Shown: positions 35,781 to 45,995, counted from the stretch's first letter. The stretch is DNA of 64,000 nucleotides from Porticoccus sp905181945 (GCF_047729555.1 NZ_CP159825.1:310001-374000); one strand, 5' to 3'. Notes: generated by a model from the letters alone, not told the origin. Numbers and translations: made by a program.

Positions 35781-37292
35781 ATGAGCAACGAATCACCACA
35801 AGATGAGAATAGATTGATTGCCGAAAGAAGGGCTAAATTGGCGCTAATTCGTGAACAGGCTGCCGCCAATAATGTTAGTTCTTTCCCTAATGATTTTCGG
35901 CGTACATATTTAGCTGGTGATCTGCAAGACCGGTATGCGTGCGAATCCAAGGAAGCTCTTGAGGCCAAAGGGCATCAAGTGAGTGTCGCTGGTCGGGTGA
36001 CTAGGAATCGCGGTGCTTTTATGGTGATCCAGGATATGTCTGGAATGATACAGCTTTATGTGGCCAAGGAAGCGCGCCCTTTCGCCAAAAGCCTGGATCT
36101 TGGTGATATTGTGGGTGTGAGCGGGGCGCTACAAAGATCTGGCAAAGGTGATTTGTACGTTAGCATGGATAAAAATTTTCTGCTAACAAAATCATTGAGA
36201 CCTCTTCCCGATAAACATCATGGCCTATCAGACCAAGAGACGAGGTATCGACAACGTTATGTTGATTTGATTGTTAATTCTGAATCCCGCGATGTGTTTA
36301 AAATTCGCTCGCAAGTGATTAATTTCATCCGTTGTTATCTGAATGATAACCATTTTATGGAAGTAGAAACACCAATGCTTCAAACGATCCCTGGTGGCGC
36401 CGCCGCTCGTCCTTTTGTTACACACCATAATGCTTTAGATCTTGATATGTATTTGCGTATAGCGCCAGAATTATATCTCAAGAGATTGGTAGTTGGAGGT
36501 TTCGAGAGAGTATACGAGATTAATCGTAATTTCCGTAATGAGGGGCTGTCTACTCGTCACAATCCTGAATTCACTATGCTTGAATTTTATCAAGCTTATT
36601 CAGACTATATTGACTTAATGGATATGACAGAAGATATGTTGCGTAAACTAGCTCTTGCAGTATTGGGGAGCTCCAAAGTTGGCAATACACTCAAGAATAA
36701 GGAAGGCGAGGTGATTCAGGAGAAGATCTATGACTTCTCTAAACCATTCCAAAGAATTTCAGTTTTTGACTCTATCTTGAAATTTAACCCTGATATTTCC
36801 AAAGAAGATCTAGACGATGATGTTCAAGCTCGAAAAATAGCAGTAGCTTTAGACATTCCCCTAAAAGATATCTGGGGTTTGGGTAAGGTGCAGATCGAGA
36901 TTTTTGAAAAAACTGTAGAGCACTTACTGGATGAGCCAACTTTTATTACAGCATATCCAACAGAGGTTTCGCCTCTTGCGCGTCGTAGTGATACTAATCC
37001 GTTTGTAACCGATCGATTTGAATTTTTTGTGGGTGGAAGAGAGATAGCTAATGGTTTTTCTGAGCTCAATGATGCAGAAGATCAAGCAGAAAGGTTCCAT
37101 CAGCAGGTAGCCGAAAAAGATGCTGGAGATGACGAGGCTATGCACTATGATTCGGATTATATTAGAGCGCTAGAGTACGGGTTACCGCCGACTGCTGGAG
37201 AAGGAATTGGTATTGATCGTTTAGTGATGCTCTTAACCGACTCTCCATCGATACGGGATGTTTTATTATTTCCGCATATGCGCCCAGAATAG
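35781..37292 (+). CDS. lysS: Lysyl-tRNA synthetase (class II)
   Basis: Charges tRNA-Lys. It has 503 residues: an N-terminal OB-fold anticodon domain (about residues 60-160) and a class II catalytic core. Motif 2 is RNEGLSTRHNPEFTMLEFYQAY and motif 3 is GEGIGIDRLVMLLTDS. The order prfB-lysS is conserved across gammaproteobacteria. It is distinct from EpmA in this window, which lacks the anticodon domain. Confidence 0.97.
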   Translation: MSNESPQDENRLIAERRAKLALIREQAAANNVSSFPNDFRRTYLAGDLQDRYACESKEALEAKGHQVSVAGRVTRNRGAFMVIQDMSGMIQLYVAKEARPFAKSLDLGDIVGVSGALQRSGKGDLYVSMDKNFLLTKSLRPLPDKHHGLSDQETRYRQRYVDLIVNSESRDVFKIRSQVINFIRCYLNDNHFMEVETPMLQTIPGGAAARPFVTHHNALDLDMYLRIAPELYLKRLVVGGFERVYEINRNFRNEGLSTRHNPEFTMLEFYQAYSDYIDLMDMTEDMLRKLALAVLGSSKVGNTLKNKEGEVIQEKIYDFSKPFQRISVFDSILKFNPDISKEDLDDDVQARKIAVALDIPLKDIWGLGKVQIEIFEKTVEHLLDEPTFITAYPTEVSPLARRSDTNPFVTDRFEFFVGGREIANGFSELNDAEDQAERFHQQVAEKDAGDDEAMHYDSDYIRALEYGLPPTAGEGIGIDRLVMLLTDSPSIRDVLLFPHMRPE

Positions 37293-37329
37293 ATTTAAAA
37301 TACTCGCTTGTAGGCTGAAAACGGGTTTT

Positions 37330-40098
37330 TCAAAGATTAGCAATATTTTCTTTCTGTTGTACAAGTTTTGCAGAAGTTGCTTCTAGCTCATCCAGTCGAT
37401 CCCTTTCTTTTGCGACAATTGCTGGAGGAGCCTTTTCGACGAATGATTCGTTGTTCAATTTCCCTTTTATATTTTTTGCTTCTTTTTGAATTTTCTCTAG
37501 CTCTTTGCCAAGTCGTATAGTTTCTGCTGCTTTGTCAATTAATCCAGTCATTGGTACAAGAATTTCCATTGCACCCACTAGTGCTGTTACAGACGCTGGG
37601 ACGGTTTCCCCAGGAGAAAGCCATGTTATTGTCTCTAGGCGCGTGAGTTTCATCAAGAAAGGCCTGTTTTCATCTAAGCGGCATTTGTCTTCTTTTGATC
37701 CGTTGCGCAAATAAACTGTTAGCATCTTAGCTGGAGATATATTCATTTCACCGCGTATATTGCGAATGCCAATAACAGCATTTTTAAGCCATTCGATGTT
37801 CATAATAGCTTCATCATCTATGAGCGTATTATCTGAAACAGGGTATGACTGAAGCATAATAGTATCGCCTTTAGCCCCTGCTAAAGTTTTTATCTGTTGC
37901 CAAATTTCCTCCGTAATAAATGGCATAAATGGATGAGTCATTCTAAGGGTGGCCTCTAAAACTCGAACGAGTGTACGACGAGTTCCCACCTGAAGGCGGG
38001 GATTAGAGGTATCATCCCATAAAACAGGTTTCGATAGCTCCAGATACCAATCACAGTACTCATTCCATATAAATTCATAAATAGCTTGAGAGGCCAGATC
38101 AAACCTGTAGTCGGCAATTGCCTCTGCAACTGTGCTTTCAGCCTGTTGTAAGCGACTAATAATCCATCGATCTGGAAGGGAGAGCTCATAGTTATCATGA
38201 TTATTTTGACCGCAGTCCTGATCCTCTGTATTCATTAGCACATAGCGCGCAGCATTCCATATCTTGTTACAGAAATTACGAAAACCTGCAATTCTTCCTA
38301 CATCAAAATTAATGTCTCGCCCGGTTGATGCCAGGGAGTAATAGGTAAAGCGAAGTGCGTCTGTGCCATAGGCCTCTATGCCATTCGAAAATTCTTTGCG
38401 CGTTTGCTTGTCAACCTTTTCACATAGCTGGGGTAGCATCATCCCTGATGTGCGTTTGGCGACCAAGGGCTCTAATTCAATGCCGTCAATCAGATCAATA
38501 GGATCAATCACATTTCCTTTAGATTTAGACATTTTTTCGCCATGACTGTCACGCACTAAGCCATGAACGAAGACTGTTTTAAACGGAACATCATTCATGA
38601 AGTAGAGACTCATCATGATCATTCTGGCAACCCAAAAGAAAATAATATCGAATCCAGTTACCAGGACGCTTGTGGGGTGATATTTTTTTAGAAGCTCGGT
38701 AGTCTCTGGCCAGCCAAGAGTACCAAAAGTCCATAGACTCGATGAAAACCAAGTGTCTAAAACATCGTTATCTTGTGTGAGTGCTATATCGCTAAGATTA
38801 TTTTTATTGCGCACCTCTTGTTCAGACCGGCCAACATAAACATTTTCTTTATCGTCATACCAAGCGGGAATACGATGTCCCCACCAAAGTTGACGAGATA
38901 TACACCAGTCTTGAATGTCTCGCATCCAAGAAAAGTACATATTTTCATATTGTTTTGGTACAAACTCGATGTCACCGCTTTCAACTACAGCAACCGCTTT
39001 TTTTGCTAGAGGAGATGTTTTTACATACCACTGATCTGTAAGATATGGCTCTATGACAACCCCAGAACGATCGCCACGAGGTATTTTTAGTTTGTGGGCA
39101 TCAATTTTATCAAGCAATCCTAGACTATCTAAGTCGGTTATAATTTTTTCTCTAGCGGCAAATCTGTCCATTCCTACATATACAGCGGGTACATTTTCAT
39201 TTAATTCAGCATCATGGTTAAATATATTGATTATGGGTAAGTTGTGACGCCGTCCCATTTCGTAGTCGTTGAAGTCGTGTGCTGGAGTAATTTTTACGCA
39301 ACCCGTACCAAAATCTTGGTCAACATAGTCATCAGCAATTATTGGAATTTTTCGGTTGGTGAGAGGCAGTGTAATATGCTTACCAATAAGTTTTTTGTAT
39401 CGCTGGTCCTCGGGGTGTACAGCGACAGCAGTATCCCCTAGCATGGTTTCTGGACGAGTAGTGGCCACAGTTAGAGATCCACTGCCATCTGATAATGGGT
39501 ATTTAAAGTGCCACAAATTTCCATCTTCTTCTTTGGAAATTACTTCAAGATCAGAGATAGCGGTATGTAATTTAGGGTCCCAATTTACGAGTCTTTTTCC
39601 CCGATAGATGAGATCGTCTTCATACATTCTAATAAAAGCTTCTTGAACGGCTTTATAAAAACCGTCATCCATAGTAAAGCGTTCGCTTGACCAGTCTGGT
39701 GAGGCACCTAATCGGCGAAGTTGTTTGGTGATTGCCCCGCCTGATTCTTCTTTCCAATCCCAAATTTTCTCAATAAACTTTTCCCGACCTAAATCATGGC
39801 GAGTTACATCCTCGCTATTGAGTAGTCGTTCCACTACCATTTGGGTGGCTATTCCAGCGTGATCTGTGCCAACCTGCCAAAGAGTATCGTTACCCTTCAT
39901 TCGCTGGTAGCGTATCAAGGCATCTATGATGGCTTCTTGAAAACCATGACCCATGTGTAGACTGCCGGTGACGTTTGGCGGCGGTATCATTATGCAATAT
40001 GGCGAAGCCCCATGGCCTGAAGGCTTAAAATAACCATTTTTTTCCCAGATTTGATACCACTGGATTTCAATATCTTTAGGACAGTAAGTTTTTTCCAT
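37330..40098 (-). CDS. valS: Valyl-tRNA synthetase
   Basis: A class I synthetase of about 922 residues with the editing (CP1) domain. The HIGH-type motif is PPNVTGSLHMGHGF and the KMSKS motif is KMSKSKGNVIDP. A C-terminal coiled-coil closes the protein (LGKELEKIQKEAKNIKGKL). I prefer ATG 40098, which gives M-E-K-T-Y as in pseudomonads; ATG 40113 adds five residues, and neither has a clear ribosome site. Follows pepA and holC on the same strand, the standard pepA-holC-valS order. Confidence 0.97.
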   Translation of the reverse strand: MEKTYCPKDIEIQWYQIWEKNGYFKPSGHGASPYCIMIPPPNVTGSLHMGHGFQEAIIDALIRYQRMKGNDTLWQVGTDHAGIATQMVVERLLNSEDVTRHDLGREKFIEKIWDWKEESGGAITKQLRRLGASPDWSSERFTMDDGFYKAVQEAFIRMYEDDLIYRGKRLVNWDPKLHTAISDLEVISKEEDGNLWHFKYPLSDGSGSLTVATTRPETMLGDTAVAVHPEDQRYKKLIGKHITLPLTNRKIPIIADDYVDQDFGTGCVKITPAHDFNDYEMGRRHNLPIINIFNHDAELNENVPAVYVGMDRFAAREKIITDLDSLGLLDKIDAHKLKIPRGDRSGVVIEPYLTDQWYVKTSPLAKKAVAVVESGDIEFVPKQYENMYFSWMRDIQDWCISRQLWWGHRIPAWYDDKENVYVGRSEQEVRNKNNLSDIALTQDNDVLDTWFSSSLWTFGTLGWPETTELLKKYHPTSVLVTGFDIIFFWVARMIMMSLYFMNDVPFKTVFVHGLVRDSHGEKMSKSKGNVIDPIDLIDGIELEPLVAKRTSGMMLPQLCEKVDKQTRKEFSNGIEAYGTDALRFTYYSLASTGRDINFDVGRIAGFRNFCNKIWNAARYVLMNTEDQDCGQNNHDNYELSLPDRWIISRLQQAESTVAEAIADYRFDLASQAIYEFIWNEYCDWYLELSKPVLWDDTSNPRLQVGTRRTLVRVLEATLRMTHPFMPFITEEIWQQIKTLAGAKGDTIMLQSYPVSDNTLIDDEAIMNIEWLKNAVIGIRNIRGEMNISPAKMLTVYLRNGSKEDKCRLDENRPFLMKLTRLETITWLSPGETVPASVTALVGAMEILVPMTGLIDKAAETIRLGKELEKIQKEAKNIKGKLNNESFVEKAPPAIVAKERDRLDELEATSAKLVQQKENIANL

Positions 40099-40245
40099 GG
40101 GTGCTCGTTTCATTATTAAAAAAATGGTGTGATTTGTTTCATTTTCGCTTGCTGAAGAAACTAATACCGTATCTGTAAAAGGCGTAAATTATAAAGGGAT
40201 AGATATGACTACGTCGATGAACTTATGTTCAATATTACTTTTTAG

Positions 40246-40674
40246 CTAGCCGGTTCGAGTTAAGTCATGGTACTTAATAGGGTATCCTCGGCCCTGATAA
40301 AAACTGTAACGCTGACGTTTTTTTTCAATTACTTGCGCATCATCATACACAATTTCTACCACTTTTCGAAAGCGAGAAAACCAGTCAGGCGTAACATGAC
40401 TGGACATATTAATAAGTAGTGCGTCATGGTTTCCTGGATCTAAATGATGACTAATAGAAATAGGAGCAGATGGAGATTCTTCAATCTGATGGGGAAGAAA
40501 AGCAGTCGCCTTGAAACCCCACAGCTCTTCATTAATTTTTTCCGATATAGCTTCTTCCGGTGAATGAATAAGTACGGGCAGGTCTTGCTGAAAAGCTTTT
40601 TCAGTTAATTTGCAAGCAAGCAATATGGCTGCATCATAGTCTCCCGTAATGCGATAAAAAATAATATTAGTCAT
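40246..40674 (-). CDS. holC: DNA polymerase III chi subunit
   Basis: The chi subunit links the clamp loader to single-strand binding protein. The 142-residue protein has the chi pattern (IIFYRITGDYDAAILLACKLTEKA), LLINMSSHVTPDWFSRF and the YDD region (VEIVYDDAQVIEKKRQRYSFYQ). It overlaps the 3' end of pepA by 8 bp, indicating translational coupling. Confidence 0.93.
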   Translation of the reverse strand: MTNIIFYRITGDYDAAILLACKLTEKAFQQDLPVLIHSPEEAISEKINEELWGFKATAFLPHQIEESPSAPISISHHLDPGNHDALLINMSSHVTPDWFSRFRKVVEIVYDDAQVIEKKRQRYSFYQGRGYPIKYHDLTRTG

Positions 40675-42163
40675 TGCTAGCTTCTTTTATTAGAAATTCA
40701 GCCAATAAAGGCACAGGCCTGCCAGTGGAGCCTTTGTCAGCTCCACTTTTCCATGCTGTCCCAGCGATATCTAGGTGAGCCCAGGCACCATTCTTGATGA
40801 AACGAGCAAGAAAGCAAGCAGCAGTAATTGTACCGGCTGTTCGCCCCCCGATGTTAGCCATATCAGCAAAGTTACTTTTTAGCTGCTTGTCGTATTCACC
40901 CCAAAGAGGTAACCGCCAAACCCTGTCGCCACTAGAGTTACCAGCAATTTCTAGACTCTCTGCGAGCGCATCATTATTGCTGAGTAGGGCGCTAGCATGA
41001 CCGCCTAAAGTCATTACACATGCGCCTGTCAAGGTTGCAATATCTATCATGATTTTTGGTTTATATCGGTTCGCATATGTGAGTGCATCACATAAAATTA
41101 GTCGTCCTTCTGCATCAGTATTTAAGATCTCAATAGTTTGACCAGACATACTTGTAACGATATCACCAGGTTTGATTGCGCTACCTCCCGGCATATTTTC
41201 TACGGCAGGTATTATACCAACTACATTCAGGCGAAGATTCATGTCAATTAGCATAGAAAAAATCCCTAGAACGCTAGCTGCACCACACATGTCATATTTC
41301 ATTTCATCCATGCCAGCGCCAGACTTTAGGCTTATTCCTCCGGAATCAAAAGTAACTCCTTTCCCGACAAGTGCGACAGGACTATCTTTTTTATTAGCCC
41401 CAAAGTATTGCAAAATAATCATTTTAGCAGGCTGCTGAGTACCCGCAGTGACTGATAGCAGAGACCCCATTCCAAGAGTTGTCATTTCTTTTTCATTTAA
41501 TATTTTACAGGCAACCTGAGGATGTTGGGCTGCAAGTTTTTCTGCCTCTGTGGCTAGATAGGAAGGCGTACATATATTCCCTGGTAGATCACCCAGATAT
41601 CGAGACAGATTTACCCCCTTTGCTATCGACGAACCTAAAATACATGCTTGCTTAATTTTTTGTAAATCTACCGCCGATGATAGGGCAAGAGTAACTTTTT
41701 TTAGGGATGGAATTTTTTTGATACTAGTTTTAAGAGAGCCAGAAGAATAGTTTTGTTCGCCCAGAATTCGAGAAAATTGTTGTGCCTCCCATGTCTTTTC
41801 TCGTCCGCAAATAGCTATGTCTTCTAGTGATATCAATGCATCCTTGATAGGTAAACCAATAAGTTTACTTCCAACACTTGTCGCAAGCTTAATAAATGAC
41901 TGCTCATTAAGTGATTTCTCGCCACTGCTAAATATTAGTAACCTTTTCGCTTGTAGTCCATCAGGATTATTAATTACGATTGAGCTGCCTATAGTTTCCT
42001 TAATATCACCGCTTTCTTTTAATTTTTTGATCAAATCCTCTATTGTGGTGTCTATATGTTTTGGTGACTGCAAGGGGGGATCATCTTGTTGATTCCCAAG
42101 AACTAGCACTAGGCAGTCAGTTTTTTTGGTAAGAAGGTCGCAGGCAGCGGCAGTAAGTTGCAT
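40667..42163 (-). CDS. pepA: Leucyl aminopeptidase (cytosol aminopeptidase)
   Basis: An M17 dinuclear metal aminopeptidase; in E. coli it also binds DNA at cer and carAB. It has 498 residues. The catalytic domain has the metal and substrate elements VGKGVTFDSGGIS, the signature NTDAEGRLILCDAL and later LDIAGTAW. Its start faces lptF across about 125 bp. First of the pepA-holC-valS series. Confidence 0.95.
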   Translation of the reverse strand: MQLTAAACDLLTKKTDCLVLVLGNQQDDPPLQSPKHIDTTIEDLIKKLKESGDIKETIGSSIVINNPDGLQAKRLLIFSSGEKSLNEQSFIKLATSVGSKLIGLPIKDALISLEDIAICGREKTWEAQQFSRILGEQNYSSGSLKTSIKKIPSLKKVTLALSSAVDLQKIKQACILGSSIAKGVNLSRYLGDLPGNICTPSYLATEAEKLAAQHPQVACKILNEKEMTTLGMGSLLSVTAGTQQPAKMIILQYFGANKKDSPVALVGKGVTFDSGGISLKSGAGMDEMKYDMCGAASVLGIFSMLIDMNLRLNVVGIIPAVENMPGGSAIKPGDIVTSMSGQTIEILNTDAEGRLILCDALTYANRYKPKIMIDIATLTGACVMTLGGHASALLSNNDALAESLEIAGNSSGDRVWRLPLWGEYDKQLKSNFADMANIGGRTAGTITAACFLARFIKNGAWAHLDIAGTAWKSGADKGSTGRPVPLLAEFLIKEASND

Positions 42164-42287
42164 TGTTTCTCCAAAGTTTAGTTGGTGAGAGGTTTAAATC
42201 GACGTACACTTAGCAAGATGAGCCCCTTTGAGTATCAAAGACCGTCGGAATATAAGTTTATATTAAAACATAACAGGAATTTTTATA

Positions 42288-43394
42288 TTGCTCATTTTTC
42301 GTTATCTTGCGCGTGACTTTTTAGCGTCTGCATTTGCAGTTTCCGCGGTACTCCTGATGATCGTCATGAGCGGCCGTTTTGTTAAATATCTTGCAGAGGC
42401 TGCTGCGGGTGACATGGACGCAGGAATCCTTTTTTCTCTTATTGGCGCCCGTCTTCCTGGTTTTTTGGAATTAATTATACCTCTTGCGTGCTTTTTGGGA
42501 ATCCTTTTGGCCTATGGGCGCCTATATGTTCAAAATGAAATGACAGTCATGATTGCATGCGGTATGAGTGAAAACAGATTAGCGGCTTATACATTGGCCC
42601 CGGCGCTAATAGTGGCGCTCCTGGTGTCCTATCTGAGCCTTTATGCTACGCCTAATGGCACACGGGCGGCTGGAATACTTATTTCGGATCAAAATGCTCG
42701 CGGAAACTTGGATGGCATGGCTGCTAATCATTTTTACCCACTCCAAAAGGGAAAAGGAGTGACTTATGCTGAAAAAATAAATGAGGATGGCGTGATGCTT
42801 GACGTCTTTCTTGCTGAGCATCACCCTGATGCTGAAGATGGAAAACAGCTGGTCCTAATTGTTTCCGAAACTGGTGAACAAAAGAGTGATGATGATGGCG
42901 TAGACTACCTTGTTCTTCGGGATGGTTATCGCATTCAGGGGATGCCCGGACAAGCAGATTATCAGATGACCCGTTTTGAGGAATACGGGCAATCTATGCA
43001 AAAGCAGGATTCGAGTCGCCGTGTTAGAAAAAAAACTGATACGCTTTCTACCTCGGAGTTAATGGCCTCTAAAGAGTTACCGCATATAGCCGCTTTGCAG
43101 TGGCGTTTTTCTGTTCCCATTTTAGTGCTGGTGATGAGTCTGATAGCTGTTCCCTTAAGTAAAACAAACCAAAGACAAGGAAGCTTTTCTAAGATAATAC
43201 CAGCAGTATTGCTTTATATGGTTTACTTGGTGATGCTAAATAGTGCCCGCGGTGCGGTAGAAGAAGGGGCTCTCCTGCCTGCGGTTGGGTTATGGGTTGT
43301 CCACGCATTGTTTGTATTGATTGCTTTATTTTTGCTGTTCTTTCAATCTATTAAGCTAAAGATAAAACAGCGTAATATCTTGGTAGCCAAGTGA
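42288..43394 (+). CDS. lptF: LPS export permease LptF
   Basis: Inner-membrane component of the LptB2FG ABC transporter that extracts LPS and passes it to LptC-LptA-LptD. It has 368 residues. Three N-terminal membrane segments, a periplasmic jellyroll-type domain (about residues 130-255) and three C-terminal segments follow the family pattern. FRYLARDFLASAF opens the protein. The start is TTG 42288 with ACAGGAA upstream, giving the N-terminus seen in pseudomonads. Its stop overlaps the lptG start region. Confidence 0.94.
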   Translation: MLIFRYLARDFLASAFAVSAVLLMIVMSGRFVKYLAEAAAGDMDAGILFSLIGARLPGFLELIIPLACFLGILLAYGRLYVQNEMTVMIACGMSENRLAAYTLAPALIVALLVSYLSLYATPNGTRAAGILISDQNARGNLDGMAANHFYPLQKGKGVTYAEKINEDGVMLDVFLAEHHPDAEDGKQLVLIVSETGEQKSDDDGVDYLVLRDGYRIQGMPGQADYQMTRFEEYGQSMQKQDSSRRVRKKTDTLSTSELMASKELPHIAALQWRFSVPILVLVMSLIAVPLSKTNQRQGSFSKIIPAVLLYMVYLVMLNSARGAVEEGALLPAVGLWVVHALFVLIALFLLFFQSIKLKIKQRNILVAK

Positions 43395-44626
43395 TGAATC
43401 GGAATTTCTTTTTGCGCCTTGTAGGAAAATTATCTACTTTTGTATCGAATAAAAAACTACCGACATACGCAGCAAAATATTTTCGAAATCAAGAAGTATT
43501 TGAAGTTAGTTTTTTTCATAGATGGGAGAAATTGCGTGCCTTTGTACTAAGGGATTTTAAGTCGATGAAAAGGCTGTCGACTTACATAGCAATTTCGGTT
43601 ATTGGCTCCATAGGCCTAGTGTTATTAATTATAGTTATTCTTGATGCCATCGGCGCCATGATTGACGGGGTGGGGGACATCACCATAGAGTATACTTTTG
43701 CCCAGATGGTTGTTTATGTTGCGTTAACTATACCCGCTAGAATTTATGAATTTCTTCCTACAGCCTCTTTGATTGGATGCCTTGTTGGTCTGGGCGGCTT
43801 GGCAAATAATTCTGAATTGATCGTAATTCGTGCTGCTGGTGTACCATTGCTTCGTATTGTGTGGATAGTTCTTCGTCCAATTATGGTGCTAGTTTTACTT
43901 GGTGCGATGTTTGGTGAATATGTTGTTCCTTATTCCGAGAAGTATGCTGAGAGCCGACGGATGCTTTTAACTAAAGGAAAATTATCCCAAGGATCTGCTA
44001 GCGGTCTTTGGAATAAAGAAGGCAATGAATTTATGCATTTTGATGCAATTTATCCTGGCGGGATATTATTTGGGGTAACTCGCTATCAGTTTGATGATAA
44101 TCACGTTTTAAAGAAGGCTAGCTTTGCAGGTAGAGCTTCATTTCAAGGTGAAACCTGGGTAGAAGAGCTTGGAGCAGTAACCTATTTTGAAGGAAATAGC
44201 ACTCGAGTAGAAACGTTTGTAACACAAGATTGGAGCACTGAGTTATCACCAGAGTTGCTGAATATAGCTTCACTGCCTTCTGATTCTCTTTCCATGCGAG
44301 ATCTTAACAAACATAGCAATTATTTAAGACATCAAGGGCAGGATGCCTCTAGGTATGAGTTAGATTTTTGGCGAAAAGCTTTACAACCACTGACAGTGAT
44401 CAGTTTGATCCTGATCGCAAGTTCGTTTATCTTTGGGCCATTACGCCAAGTCTCTATGGGCTATCGTATCTTTGCTGGAGTAGTGGTGGGAATTGTATTT
44501 AGAATCAGTCAAGATCTACTTGGTCCTGCTAGTATTGTGTTTGGGCTCTCTCCTTTTATCGCAGTTATTTTTCCTGCAATGGTGTGCACCTTTATAGGGA
44601 TTATATTATTGAGACGAGCCTCCTAA
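43394..44626 (+). CDS. lptG: LPS export permease LptG (possible N-terminal extension)
   Basis: Partner of LptF in LPS export. The conserved LptG body starts at MKRLSTYIAISV (ATG 43565) and runs 353 residues, the family's usual length, with the 3 + 3 membrane layout and a periplasmic domain. The frame, however, is open upstream to ATG 43394, which overlaps the lptF stop as T-G-A-T-G and would add 57 residues. The extension is basic and aromatic-rich, with no recognisable domain. The coupled overlap favours the long form; family length favours the short form, for which an AAGGGA lies about 10 nt upstream. I annotate the long form and flag the ambiguity. Confidence 0.88.
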   Translation: MNRNFFLRLVGKLSTFVSNKKLPTYAAKYFRNQEVFEVSFFHRWEKLRAFVLRDFKSMKRLSTYIAISVIGSIGLVLLIIVILDAIGAMIDGVGDITIEYTFAQMVVYVALTIPARIYEFLPTASLIGCLVGLGGLANNSELIVIRAAGVPLLRIVWIVLRPIMVLVLLGAMFGEYVVPYSEKYAESRRMLLTKGKLSQGSASGLWNKEGNEFMHFDAIYPGGILFGVTRYQFDDNHVLKKASFAGRASFQGETWVEELGAVTYFEGNSTRVETFVTQDWSTELSPELLNIASLPSDSLSMRDLNKHSNYLRHQGQDASRYELDFWRKALQPLTVISLILIASSFIFGPLRQVSMGYRIFAGVVVGIVFRISQDLLGPASIVFGLSPFIAVIFPAMVCTFIGIILLRRAS

Positions 44627-44687
44627 GAATGACTCCAGATAATTAGCCTCATCGCCACATAAGCTTTGATTGAATGCTTAGGCTGCG

Positions 44688-45146
44688 TTATTTTTTAGCT
44701 AAAACTATGACTCTAGTTTGGCTATAAATATCATGAAAACACCTTCCTTTCTTGTCAATTATGCACCACAAATAGCCGACCCCAAGAGATACCAATGAAA
44801 TATGCGCAAGAATACAGCGCAACCAACATCTTTCCCAAGAAAGAGGTTTCTGGTCATAATCTTGCAGTTGAAGCCTCCATGACTTCATCCCTAATGTTTG
44901 TCCGTTGCGATGCCAGCACCATACATAAAATGATGCACAGCTTAGCCACATACCCAGAGTGATGATGCTTTGGGCAACATCACTCGGCGCCTGTAATGTG
45001 TCGTCTCCCGCTAAGCGCCTTAAGATAAAAACAATAATTCCAAAAGCAAAAATAATACCTACAAGCAATAAAGAGTCGTACAGCATAGCCATGAGTCGCC
45101 GAAAAAGATTTGCGGATATTTTTAATTTAGTGGTCTCTTTGTTCAT
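44688..45146 (-). CDS. RDD-family membrane protein
   Basis: A protein of about 152 residues. The N-terminal RRLMAMLYDSLLL motif carries the Arg-Asp arrangement that names the RDD family; GQTLGMKSWRLQL and RCFHDIYSQTRVI are also typical. There are two to three membrane segments. RDD proteins have no single established function; some relatives act as Na+/H+ antiporters. ATG 45146 has AAAGAG nearby; GTG 45155 is an alternative. It lies convergent to lptG and divergent from the PHA-system gene. Confidence 0.85.
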   Translation of the reverse strand: MNKETTKLKISANLFRRLMAMLYDSLLLVGIIFAFGIIVFILRRLAGDDTLQAPSDVAQSIITLGMWLSCASFYVWCWHRNGQTLGMKSWRLQLQDYDQKPLSWERCWLRCILAHISLVSLGVGYLWCIIDKKGRCFHDIYSQTRVIVLAKK

Positions 45147-45286
45147 GTTTAACACTCTTTAGGTCGAGTATAATTGTATCTCTTGTGAGCAATAAATACA
45201 TTGACATCATTTGGACTTTCTTAGTATTGCATTTGCACTGAATGTACCTTTTACTTGGGTAGGTTATAAAATCATAAGGCTGAAAT

Positions 45287-45562
45287 ATGAGCAAAATTTT
45301 AATTGAAAAAAATCATAATATGGATGAGCTACAGCTACAGGATCTAATTGAAAGGCTCGGCAAAAAACTCAAAGATAAATTTGGTGGAGATTATCAGCTA
45401 GAGAGCAATTTGGCTCATTATGCTTATCACGGGGCAGACGCTAAAATAAGTTTTGATAAGTCCATGGTAAAAGTTGAGGTTAAGCTAGGACTTCTAATGA
45501 GCGCGATCAGGGGAAAAATAGAGTTAGAGATAAATAGTTATTTGGATGATTACATTACATAA
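45287..45562 (+). CDS. Polyhydroxyalkanoic acid system family protein
   Basis: A 91-residue protein that matches the small PHA-granule-associated family in the pattern MSKILIEKNHNM, ERLGKKLKDKFGGDYQ, and the closing LLMSAIRGKIELEINSYLDDYI. Members are cytoplasmic and found in many proteobacteria, often without PHA genes nearby, so the functional name is weak. No phaC or phasin is present in this window. Confidence 0.75.
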   Translation: MSKILIEKNHNMDELQLQDLIERLGKKLKDKFGGDYQLESNLAHYAYHGADAKISFDKSMVKVEVKLGLLMSAIRGKIELEINSYLDDYIT

Positions 45563-45593
45563 ATAATCTCTTTCTTGGTACAAAAAGAAAAAT

Positions 45594-45995
45594 CTATTGC
45601 GGATTACATACCCCAAAAATCCTCATTTGCCTACCTTTATGGCCCACGTCTACATCAAATTTCATAGGGGCAATGCCGGTATGAATCACAAATTCCCGAG
45701 ATACGACCTTATATGTAAACATGACGGTGTCGCTTCTTGCTTTAATTTGATTTCCATTTCTTTGTATTATAGTTAATGGGATCGAACCGAAACCGTTAAC
45801 GCTAGGGTTAGTTACAACAATTTTTTCCCCATTAATTGTAAATTTGACAGTGCCTCCAGGCATATCGATAGATCTGCCAGCCCCGGTTTTGTATACTTCC
45901 TTCACGGGGCAAGTGTAAAGTTCTCCATCATTGGCGTAAGAGTTCGCCGTAAAAAAGAAAAGACTAGACAGCACAATCAGTGCAAATTTGTTCAT
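45594..45995 (-). CDS. Small secreted orphan protein
   Basis: I do not recognise the family. The 133-residue product has a clear signal peptide (MNKFALIVLSSLFFFTANSYA, cleavage near residue 21). The mature part of about 110 residues is rich in beta-strand-like alternation, Val, Thr and Gly. It has two cysteines, near the start (YTCPV) and the end (GVCNPQ) of the mature chain, that could form a disulfide clasping the fold. A periplasmic or exported small beta-domain protein is likely. Located in the least conserved part of the window. Confidence 0.6.
   Translation of the reverse strand: MNKFALIVLSSLFFFTANSYANDGELYTCPVKEVYKTGAGRSIDMPGGTVKFTINGEKIVVTNPSVNGFGSIPLTIIQRNGNQIKARSDTVMFTYKVVSREFVIHTGIAPMKFDVDVGHKGRQMRIFGVCNPQ

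Noticed and set aside
45287..45562. PHA storage locus
   Set aside because: Only the small PHA-system family protein is present; no synthase, depolymerase or phasin in the window.
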